The notes below the pieces were generated by a model. The model worked only from the letters and a program-made list of their open reading frames with translations, had not been told where the DNA came from and made no database searches. Positions 9,770 to 16,469 of a stretch of DNA of 64,000 nt are shown here, piece by piece. Both the position numbers and the translations under genes were made by a program. This stretch comes from Jannaschia donghaensis (lineage in GTDB: Bacteria > Pseudomonadota > Alphaproteobacteria > Rhodobacterales > Rhodobacteraceae), in the NCBI RefSeq assembly GCF_001403795.1, contig NZ_CXSU01000005.1:249244-313243 (forward strand). The letters run 5' to 3'. Position 1 is the stretch's first letter. The number at the start of each line of letters is the position of its first letter.

Positions 9770-10885
9770 TCAGGTCAGCAGCGTGTCGGGGTTGACCGAC
9801 TTCATCCCCAAGGCCTCGCCCACGGCGGCATAGGTCAGCTGACCTGCATGGACGTTCAATCCGTTCTTCAGATTGACGTCGTCCGCACAGGCCTTTTTCC
9901 AGCCCTTGTTGGCCAGATCCAGCAAGAACGGCAGCGTCGCGTTGCCCAGCGCCAGCGTGGACGTGCGCGCCACGGCCCCCGGCATGTTCGCCACGCAGTA
10001 ATGCATGATGCCGTCGACCTCATAGATCGGGTCCTGGTGCGTGGTCGCCTTCGACGTCTCGAAACATCCGCCCTGGTCGATGGCGACGTCCACGATGGCG
10101 GCCCCCGGCTTCATGTGCGCAAGATCCGCCCGCTTGACCAGCTTGGGCGCAGCCGCGCCGGGGATCAGCACGGCGCCGATCACCATATCCGCCTGCATCA
10201 CCAGCTCGGCGGTATTGCCTGCACTGGCATAGCGCGTCTTGAAAACCGACCCGAAGGCATCATCCAGATACCGCAGCCGCGTCAGCGACCGGTCCAGCAC
10301 CGTGACGCTGGCCCCCATGCCGGCGGCGATGCGCGCGGCATGGGTGCCGACGACACCGCCGCCGATCACGACGATATCGGCCGGCCCGACACCGGGCACG
10401 CCGCCCATCAGGGTGCCCCGGCCGCCATTGGCCTTTTGCAGGGTCCAGGCCCCGACCTGCGGGGCAAGCCGACCGGCCACCTCCGACATCGGGGCCAGCA
10501 GGGGCAGGCCGCCCATGCGATCGGTGACCGTCTCATAGGCGATGCAGGTCGCGCCCGACGCCAGCAGGTCCTGCGTCTGGTCGGGGTCGGGGGCCAGGTG
10601 CAGATAGGTGAACAGGATCTGCCCCTCGCGCAGCATCTTGCGCTCGCCTGCCTGCGGCTCCTTCACCTTCACGATCATGTCGGCCTTGGCGAAGACCTCC
10701 TCGGCGGTGTCGATGATGGTGGCCCCGACCGCTTCGTATTGCGCATCGGCGAAACCGGACCCTTCGCCGGCGCTGGTCTCCACGATGACGGAATGGCCGT
10801 GGGCGATCGCCTCCAGCGCGGCCATCGGCGTCATGCCGACGCGAAATTCCTGCGGTTTGATTTCCTTGGGGCAGCCGATGAGCAT
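9770..10885 (-). CDS. ald: Alanine dehydrogenase
   Basis: The 371-residue enzyme interconverts L-alanine and pyruvate plus ammonia with NAD+. The N-terminal substrate domain contains the catalytic Lys (MIVKVKEP) and His (LFTYLHLAPD). The Rossmann domain carries GGGVVGTHAARIAAGMGA at about residue 170-190. The family signature MLIGCPKEIKPQEFRVGMTP starts the protein. It is transcribed away from an Lrp/AsnC regulator, the common arrangement for alanine-induced ald, which in marine roseobacters serves to use alanine as a carbon and nitrogen source. Confidence 0.97.
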   Translation of the reverse strand: MLIGCPKEIKPQEFRVGMTPMAALEAIAHGHSVIVETSAGEGSGFADAQYEAVGATIIDTAEEVFAKADMIVKVKEPQAGERKMLREGQILFTYLHLAPDPDQTQDLLASGATCIAYETVTDRMGGLPLLAPMSEVAGRLAPQVGAWTLQKANGGRGTLMGGVPGVGPADIVVIGGGVVGTHAARIAAGMGASVTVLDRSLTRLRYLDDAFGSVFKTRYASAGNTAELVMQADMVIGAVLIPGAAAPKLVKRADLAHMKPGAAIVDVAIDQGGCFETSKATTHQDPIYEVDGIMHYCVANMPGAVARTSTLALGNATLPFLLDLANKGWKKACADDVNLKNGLNVHAGQLTYAAVGEALGMKSVNPDTLLT

Positions 10886-10983
10886 GTCGTTTCTCCCTGA
10901 ACAAGCTTTGCGCCAGAATAGGAGCGCCGATCCGAGAATTCATCTCGATGACCGGCGCGTGATCAGGTAAGTCCGCGAGATTA

Positions 10984-10999
10984 CCGCGCCATAAAGCGG
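10984..10999. promoter_or_regulatory. Candidate Lrp/AsnC operator in the ald intergenic region
   Basis: The imperfect dyad TTACCGC-N8-GCGGAATAA (core CCGC 10984-10987, GCGG 10996-10999) lies 20-35 bases before the regulator start and about 100 bases before ald. Lrp/AsnC regulators bind such AT-flanked dyads in their divergent promoters. The assignment rests on position only. Confidence 0.35.
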
Positions 11000-11018
11000 A
11001 ATAAAGGGAAAATATCGC

Positions 11019-11483
11019 ATGCAGGTACAGATCGACGACACGGACGCCCGCCTTCTGCGCCTCGTACAGCGGGATGCGCGACTCACCGCGACGCAATTGT
11101 CGGACCGGCTCAACCTCTCACCCTCTGCCTGCCACCGTCGTCTGCAACGGCTGGAGGCGGCGGGCGTGATCGAACGGACGGTCGCGCTGCTCAACGCCCG
11201 CGCCGTGGCCCGGCCCACGACCGTCTTCGTGGAAATCAGCCTCGCCACGCAGGCCGATGACGTCCTCGACGCGTTCGAAGCGGCGGTCGCCCGCATACCG
11301 GACGTGCTGGAATGTCACCTGATGACCGGATCCTACGATTACCTGCTCAAGGTCGTGGCGCGCGATTCCGAAGATTTCGCGCAAATCCACCGCCGCCACC
11401 TTGCCCGCCTGCCCGGCGTGGCCAAGCTGCAATCGTCCTTCGCGCTCAAGACCGTTTTCGCAACGACCGCCTTGCCGGTCTAA
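11019..11483 (+). CDS. Lrp/AsnC family transcriptional regulator of ald
   Basis: The 154-residue protein has an N-terminal helix-turn-helix (RLVQRDARLTATQLSDRLNLSPSACHRRLQRLEAAGVI) and a C-terminal ligand-binding RAM domain (GSYDYLLKVVARDSEDF). The invariant IDDTDARLLRLVQ start is present. It is divergent from alanine dehydrogenase, so it is probably the alanine-responsive activator AldR-like protein; the ligand is inferred from this position. It ends 4 bases inside the convergent azlD gene. Confidence 0.92.
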   Translation: MQVQIDDTDARLLRLVQRDARLTATQLSDRLNLSPSACHRRLQRLEAAGVIERTVALLNARAVARPTTVFVEISLATQADDVLDAFEAAVARIPDVLECHLMTGSYDYLLKVVARDSEDFAQIHRRHLARLPGVAKLQSSFALKTVFATTALPV

Positions 11484-11803
11484 CCCATTAGACCGTTAAG
11501 CACGGCGAAGGTCGCGCCCCCGGCGATCACCGCCTGAATGACATCCTTGCGCCACATGCCCACCGCCAGCGTCACGCCCGCCGCAATCAGGCGCGCGGCG
11601 TCCGGCTCCCCCCCTGTCGCGGCGGGCCACAGGATCAGCGGCGCGACCAGCCCCGGCAAAACGGCAACGCCCGTGAACCGCAAATGTCGCAACAGCCACG
11701 GCGGCATTTCCCGATCGCCGATCAAACCCAGGAAGACGAAACGCGTCATATAGGTCAGCACGCCAAGGGCCGCGATGATCAGCCAGACGTTGGTATCGCT
11801 CAT
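11480..11803 (-). CDS. azlD: AzlD family protein, small subunit of a branched-chain amino acid exporter
   Basis: The 107-residue protein has about four hydrophobic segments (WLIIAALGVLTYMTRFVF; LRFTGVAVLPGLVAPLILW). AzlD works with the larger AzlC membrane protein to export branched-chain or related amino acids. Its ATG overlaps the azlC stop as ATGA, showing translational coupling. The same frame is open further upstream but only this start gives AzlD similarity. Confidence 0.9.
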   Translation of the reverse strand: MSDTNVWLIIAALGVLTYMTRFVFLGLIGDREMPPWLLRHLRFTGVAVLPGLVAPLILWPAATGGEPDAARLIAAGVTLAVGMWRKDVIQAVIAGGATFAVLNGLMG

Positions 11804-12507
11804 GCCGCCGCCTCCGCCCGTCGGTCCACCTCGGCCCCGACGACCATGCCCAGAACCGCCGCCGCGATCAGCCCCAGGTTCCACGGCACCCACCACAGCG
11901 ATAGCGCGGCCACCACCGACACGAATGCCGCCGCGACATGCGCCCGGCTTTTCAGCATCGGCCCGACAAGTGCCACGAACGCCAGCGGCATCGCGAAATC
12001 CAGCTGCCAGGCATCGGGCACTTGCGCCCCCAGGACCGCGCCGGCCCAGGTCGCCCCGACCCAAGCGGGGAACACCGGCAGGGCGACGCCGGCGAAATAC
12101 GCGACCTTGTCGGACACGCTCCAACGCGGCTGCGTGTCGAAGGCCGTCTGCGCCAGCGCATAGGTCTGATCCACCAGCAGATAGGCGATCAACCCGCGCT
12201 GCCACAGCGGGGCGGCCCCCAGATGCGGTGCCATGCTGGCCGAATACATCACCATCCGCAGATTCACCGCCAGCGCCGAAAGCACCACGATCGCCGCGGG
12301 CACCCCGTCGACCATCAGTTGCACGGCCGTGAACTGCGACGCGCCCGCAATCACCAGCACCGAAAACGCCATCACCTGATCCAGCGGCAAACCCGCCTCG
12401 ACCCCCAGCACGCCGAACAGCGCGCCGAACGGCACCATGATCACGATGAACGGCAGGCCCTCGGCCACGCCGCGCCGAAACGGCGTTCTGTCGGAAGGGG
12501 GTCTCAT
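11800..12507 (-). CDS. azlC: AzlC family amino acid exporter, large subunit
   Basis: The 235-residue protein has the AzlC fold, with FVIMVPFGALFGVLGVEAGL-type first helix, GASQFTAVQLM near residue 60 and NLRMVMYSASMAPHL near residue 85, the latter being characteristic of the family. It forms the export pore with AzlD. The start at 12507 (MRPPSDRTPFRRGVAEG) is chosen by family length. It is divergent from fdhD with 60 bases between them. Substrate specificity cannot be read from sequence. Confidence 0.9.
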   Translation of the reverse strand: MRPPSDRTPFRRGVAEGLPFIVIMVPFGALFGVLGVEAGLPLDQVMAFSVLVIAGASQFTAVQLMVDGVPAAIVVLSALAVNLRMVMYSASMAPHLGAAPLWQRGLIAYLLVDQTYALAQTAFDTQPRWSVSDKVAYFAGVALPVFPAWVGATWAGAVLGAQVPDAWQLDFAMPLAFVALVGPMLKSRAHVAAAFVSVVAALSLWWVPWNLGLIAAAVLGMVVGAEVDRRAEAAA

Positions 12508-12567
12508 CTTGCATCCGGGGATTGGGGGCGACACGATGGGCCTAGCCCTCGCAACGCCCGGTCTCAA

Positions 12568-13392
12568 GTGTCCACGCTCACGCCGCCCACCCTGCGGGTC
12601 GTTCCCGATCCGACCGACCCGCGTCTCACCCGGCCCGTCACCGGCGTCGACCAGTCGGGGCAGGCCGTCGATCTGCACGTGGTGGAGGAACGTCCGCTGA
12701 CGATCTACCTCAATTCCCGCGAAATCGTGACCGCCATGACCATCGGCGATCACCCGCGCTGGCTGGCGTTGGGGTTCCTTGCCAATCAGGGAATGGTGTC
12801 GGCTGCGGACGAGGTGACGGCCATCGACTACGACGACGAACTGCAAACCGTCGTGGTGCGCACGGCGGTGGAAACCGATCACGAGGCCAAGCTGGCCCGC
12901 GCCACGCGCACCTCCGGCTGCGCGGTCGGCACCGTGTTCGGCGACATGATGGAGGGGCTCGACGGTTTGACCCTGCCGGCCACGCCGCTGCGCGTCTCAG
13001 ACCTGCACGCCCTGTCGAACGCCATCAACCGCACCCCGTCGCTTTATCTTCAGGCGGGCGCGATCCACGGCACCTGCCTGTGCGCAGGCCCCGACCCGAT
13101 TGCCTATTTCGAGGATGTGGGCCGCCACAATGCCGTCGACAAACTGGCCGGCTGGATGCGCGCCACCGGCACCGATGCCGGTGACAAGACCCTTTATACC
13201 ACCGGCCGCCTGACGTCCGAGATGGTCATCAAATGCGCCCTGATGGGCATCCCCTGCCTCGTCTCGCGGTCCGGCTTTACCGCGTGGGGTGTGGAGATCG
13301 CGCGCCAGGTCGGCCTGACGGTAATCGGCCGGATGAAAGGCAACCGCTTCGTCTGCCTGAGCGGAGAGGAGCGGGTCGTATGGGACGGTTGA
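12568..13392 (+). CDS. fdhD: Formate dehydrogenase accessory sulfurtransferase FdhD (variant)
   Basis: The 274-residue protein starts with GTG at 12568, the only fitting start codon after the divergent azlC. FdhD moves sulfur from IscS to bis-MGD so that formate dehydrogenase becomes active. Family blocks are present: RPLTIYLNSREIVTAMTIGD, the glycine-rich GAIHGTCLC loop, YFEDVGRHNAVDKL and YTTGRLTSEMV. The usual CxxC sulfur-relay motif is altered: at residues 117-121 the sequence is GCAVG, so the second cysteine is a glycine. Two other cysteines occur at about residues 170 and 172. It overlaps the next gene by 13 bases and heads a molybdenum cofactor cluster. Confidence 0.88.
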   Translation: MSTLTPPTLRVVPDPTDPRLTRPVTGVDQSGQAVDLHVVEERPLTIYLNSREIVTAMTIGDHPRWLALGFLANQGMVSAADEVTAIDYDDELQTVVVRTAVETDHEAKLARATRTSGCAVGTVFGDMMEGLDGLTLPATPLRVSDLHALSNAINRTPSLYLQAGAIHGTCLCAGPDPIAYFEDVGRHNAVDKLAGWMRATGTDAGDKTLYTTGRLTSEMVIKCALMGIPCLVSRSGFTAWGVEIARQVGLTVIGRMKGNRFVCLSGEERVVWDG

Positions 13393-13979
13393 TCCTGCAG
13401 GCGATCTGCGCCGTGGGCATCCTGCTGGCGGGATACGCCGTCTTCGTGTCGATGACGGCGGCCGTCGTTCTGCAAGGCTCGCCCGCCGAACCTCGGGCCG
13501 ATCCCGGTTTTCCGGACGATTGCCTGCCGGTCGAGGGATGTGGCGTGTCGGTCGATCCGCTCGATCCCGCAACCCGGATCGCCTGGTCCAGGAGCTTGGA
13601 GGGGTGCGGGCTCGCCGTTACCGACGGCACATTCAATCCCACCGCCTATCCGTTCTGGAAACCGCGAAAACTGGCCGAGCAGGACATCTGCCTGTCCACC
13701 GTGGCCGGGATGCTGGGCGACTGGCGCAGCGTCGCTGCATGGATGCGCGCGACAGGCTTCACAGCGGACGGCGGCGTGAGACTCGTTCCGATAGGTTCTG
13801 ATCGGCGCTATCACGTGTCGGGACATTTGATTGGCACCCGTGCGCAGACGGGTCTCCCCCAGATCCGCGGCACCCTGCGCAACCGCGCGCGCGACGAGCA
13901 TCATGGGCCGGTCAAGATGACCGTCTCCCTTGATCCCGACGGCAAGGTGGGCGTGGTGACGCTCCATCCGGTCAGGTGA
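13380..13979 (+). CDS. Exported cysteine-containing protein, first of three tandem paralogues
   Basis: The 199-residue protein has an N-terminal hydrophobic anchor (RLILQAICAVGILLAGYAVF) and a soluble, probably periplasmic domain. No known domain was recognised. Shared features with the gene at 14667 are a C-x5-C pair (DDCLPVEGC here), a LEGCGL cysteine followed about 31 residues later by QDICLS, then GDWRSVAAWMRATGFTADGGVRL, a TGLPQI segment, and a final GPVK-V-LDPDGKV strand. Four cysteines are conserved between these two proteins, suggesting two disulfides. The start overlaps fdhD by 13 bases and the stop overlaps the next gene, so it is co-expressed with the molybdenum genes. Confidence 0.7.
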   Translation: MGRLILQAICAVGILLAGYAVFVSMTAAVVLQGSPAEPRADPGFPDDCLPVEGCGVSVDPLDPATRIAWSRSLEGCGLAVTDGTFNPTAYPFWKPRKLAEQDICLSTVAGMLGDWRSVAAWMRATGFTADGGVRLVPIGSDRRYHVSGHLIGTRAQTGLPQIRGTLRNRARDEHHGPVKMTVSLDPDGKVGVVTLHPVR

Positions 13980-14602
13980 TGATCCGCGCGCTTTGCCTCG
14001 TCTCGTTCTCCATGGCACCGGCCCCCTCCTACGCCGATCTGACCCGCAGCTTGGCCGAGGTGGAGGCCGCGCGAACTCCGGTCGTGACCACCAGCTATGG
14101 CGCGATGCGCGTGACCGATGCCATTGCCCGCACGCATCCCGCGCCGCCCGACAAAACGCTGGACCGGTTGCAAGGCTGCCTGCGCTCCGGTGCCGTGGGG
14201 AACGTCAAGGTCGATCTGGCGGCGTATGATTGGCCGGGCACGCGGGCCGCGCGCGATCACGAGGTCTGCCTGCTGCCGATCTTCGTGGCATTGGGCGATC
14301 GGGCGACCGTGCAGGAATGGGTGCAGGCCGTCATCGCGCGGAAGGCCGACCCCGATTGTCCTGCGGTCTGGAACACCAAGCAACCGGCCCGTTGGGGGCC
14401 CTCCGTCGTCCATGTCTGGCGCAGCCGACTGCCGGTGCCGCTGGCCATCGACGTGTTCGACCGCACCGCCAGCTGGTCCGAAGACATGCCGGCGCCCGTC
14501 CATTCCCTGCTGCGCATCACCTTCGACGACGATGGCTTGCCGCTGGCCGTGAAATACAATGCCTTTACATTCGGCAACCGGTACGGATTGGCGCGCTGTT
14601 GA
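13979..14602 (+). CDS. Exported cysteine-containing protein, second of three tandem paralogues (divergent)
   Basis: The 207-residue protein starts with a signal-peptide-like segment (MIRALCLVSFSMAPAPSYA) and overlaps the previous stop as TGATG. It is the most divergent member. It keeps LQGCLR, a second cysteine in RDHEVCLLPIFVALGD, the ATVQEWVQAV helix and the terminal strand pattern LLRITFDDDGLPLAVKYNAF. It lacks the C-x5-C pair and has instead a DPDC and a C-terminal ARC cysteine. The function is unknown. Its secretion signal and placement suggest the same compartment as its neighbours. Confidence 0.7.
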   Translation: MIRALCLVSFSMAPAPSYADLTRSLAEVEAARTPVVTTSYGAMRVTDAIARTHPAPPDKTLDRLQGCLRSGAVGNVKVDLAAYDWPGTRAARDHEVCLLPIFVALGDRATVQEWVQAVIARKADPDCPAVWNTKQPARWGPSVVHVWRSRLPVPLAIDVFDRTASWSEDMPAPVHSLLRITFDDDGLPLAVKYNAFTFGNRYGLARC

Positions 14603-14666
14603 CGGGAACCCTGGCGGAAACCAAGCGTTAATCCGTCATTCACGAGTTCCTATCTGGGTTTCAACG

Positions 14667-15299
14667 ATGATGTCGCTCCGCTCTGCTGCCGCTGCTGTTC
14701 TGCTCACCCTCGCGGCGGGTCCGTCCGCCTATGCCGATGACCTTGCACCCCTTGGCCCCACGACCGGCGCGATGTTCCATTCGGCGTCTGCCACGCTTCC
14801 GGCGGCGATTTGCGCGACCGATCCCGACTGCGGCTTCGCCATTCCGCCGTTTCCCGACACGATCTCCGTGGCCGCGACCGAAACGCTGGACGGATGCGCG
14901 CTCGACGCGACGGGCGATGGCTGGGCCGATCCGCTCTCCTACGATCTGTGGCGCAAGCGTAGCTTGCAGGACCACGAGACCTGCATCAGTGGCATCTTCG
15001 CCTCGCTCGGCACGTGGCCCGCCATCGCGTCCTGGATGCGCGCCAAGGACTTCGATGCCGACGGCGGCATCCGACTGACGCGGTTTCGCGACGATCCGAC
15101 CGTCGGTTTCGTCGCGGCCCTGACCGGATCGCGCGCACGCACGGGCCTGCCGCAAATCGTGCCGTCCACCCGCGTGTTGCGCAACGATCTGCACAACGGT
15201 CCGCTCCACGTCCACGCCCTGCTGGACCGCAATGGGGCCTTCCTGCGCGTCGTCGTCACCGAAACCCGGCGGCTTTCGGTCGAATCCACGCCGCAATAA
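14667..15299 (+). CDS. Exported cysteine-containing protein, third of three tandem paralogues
   Basis: The 210-residue protein starts with two adjacent ATG codons (14667 or 14670) and a clear signal peptide (SLRSAAAAVLLTLAAGPSAYA). The mature part carries ICATDPDC, LDGCAL, HETCIS, WPAIASWMRAKDFDADGGIRL and ARTGLPQI, closely matching the protein at 13380. All four cysteines of that protein are in equivalent places. It is separated from the second gene by about 65 bases. No family or enzymatic motif was recognised. Confidence 0.72.
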   Translation: MMSLRSAAAAVLLTLAAGPSAYADDLAPLGPTTGAMFHSASATLPAAICATDPDCGFAIPPFPDTISVAATETLDGCALDATGDGWADPLSYDLWRKRSLQDHETCISGIFASLGTWPAIASWMRAKDFDADGGIRLTRFRDDPTVGFVAALTGSRARTGLPQIVPSTRVLRNDLHNGPLHVHALLDRNGAFLRVVVTETRRLSVESTPQ

Positions 15300-15399
15300 C
15301 TCCGTTTTCCCTTGCGGGGGCAGGTCCGGGGACGGACACTGCGGCCATGTCCAGCCACCGCTTGAACCCTTCCCTCGACGCCCGCAGCGGCCCGCCCCG

Positions 15400-15999
15400 A
15401 TGATTCAGCCCCACGGCCTGATCCTCGCCGGTGGGCGGGCGACGCGGATGGGCGGCGGCGACAAGGGACGCCTGCTTCTGGGCAACCGGTCTCTCATCGC
15501 CCGCGTCATCGCCACACTCGCCCCGCAGGTCGACCGCCTGGCGCTCAACGCCAACGGCGACGCGACCCGTTGGTCCGATCTGCGCCTGCCGGTTCTGCCC
15601 GACACCGCGCCAGACCATCCCGGCCCTTTGGCCGGAGTCCTCGCCGGTCTGGACTGGGCCGCTGGCCTTGGCTGTCCGCACATCGTCACCGCCGCGGCCG
15701 ACACCCCGTTCCTGCCGCCCGATCTGGTGCCCCGCCTTCTGGCAGCCGCCGGACCGTCCGGCCTGGCCCTGGCCGCCACGCAGGAGGGCGCGAAGACCTG
15801 GCCGCAGCCCACCTTCGGCCTGTGGCCCACGGCCCTGCGCGACGATCTGCGCGCGGCCCTCGCCACCGGCACCCGCAAGATATTGCACTGGACCGACCGT
15901 CACGACCCCGGCCTTGCGGTCTTTGCGACGACGCCCTGGGACCCGTTCTTCAACGTGAACACCCCCGAAGATCTGGTCCGGGCCGAGGCGATGGCGTGA
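15400..15999 (+). CDS. mobA: Molybdenum cofactor guanylyltransferase MobA
   Basis: The 199-residue enzyme attaches GMP from GTP to molybdopterin to form the guanine dinucleotide cofactor needed by formate dehydrogenases and DMSO-reductase-family enzymes. The N-terminal nucleotide motif LAGGRATRMGGGDKGRLLL is diagnostic. DHPGPLAGVLAGLDWA and AADTPFLPPDLV follow, the aspartate in the latter binding Mg2+. NVNTPEDL ends the protein as in the family. Its stop overlaps a GTG start of mobB (GTGA). Confidence 0.97.
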   Translation: MIQPHGLILAGGRATRMGGGDKGRLLLGNRSLIARVIATLAPQVDRLALNANGDATRWSDLRLPVLPDTAPDHPGPLAGVLAGLDWAAGLGCPHIVTAAADTPFLPPDLVPRLLAAAGPSGLALAATQEGAKTWPQPTFGLWPTALRDDLRAALATGTRKILHWTDRHDPGLAVFATTPWDPFFNVNTPEDLVRAEAMA

Positions 16000-16469
16000 T
16001 CCTGATGGGCATCACCGGCCACAAGAATGCCGGCAAGACGACCCTGACGACCGCCCTGATATCCGAATTATCGGCGCGCGGCCTGACCGTCAGCACCCTC
16101 AAACGCACGCACCACGCAGTCGATCTGGACACCCCCGGCACCGACACGCACCGCCACCGTACCGCCGGCGCGCATCAGGTGATCCTTGCCACCGACCGCC
16201 GCCTGACTGTGATGGAGGAGGTCGCGGCCCCGACATTCGACCACCTGCTGTCGCGCCTGGCCCCCTGCGACGTGGTGCTGGCCGAAGGCTGGAAACACGG
16301 GTCCCATCCCCGGATCGAAGTCTGGCGCCCCGAGACCGGCAAGCCGCCCCTCGCGCGCACCGATCCCACCTTCCGGGCCGTCGCCGCCACCGGCGATCCG
16401 CAGGTGGCGCAGCCGGTCCTCGACCTCAACGACATCGCGGCCATCGCGGATTTCATATGTTCGACCTGA
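15996..16469 (+). CDS. mobB: Molybdopterin-guanine dinucleotide biosynthesis adaptor MobB
   Basis: The 157-residue GTP-binding protein has a P-loop GHKNAGKTTLT at the N-terminus, LKRTHHAVDLDTPGTDTHRHRTAGA after the first strand, and VVLAEGWKHG as the Walker-B-like region. MobB binds GTP and interacts with MobA and MoeA to raise the efficiency of cofactor maturation. GTG at 15996 overlaps the mobA stop; ATG at 16005 would shorten it by three residues. The last 13 bases overlap the next gene. Confidence 0.93.
   Translation: MILMGITGHKNAGKTTLTTALISELSARGLTVSTLKRTHHAVDLDTPGTDTHRHRTAGAHQVILATDRRLTVMEEVAAPTFDHLLSRLAPCDVVLAEGWKHGSHPRIEVWRPETGKPPLARTDPTFRAVAATGDPQVAQPVLDLNDIAAIADFICST

Noticed and set aside
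14628-14642. TTAA-N7-TTCA before the third exported paralogue, a near match to a CtrA site
   Set aside because: It has one mismatch in the second half and no supporting context; such near matches are expected by chance.
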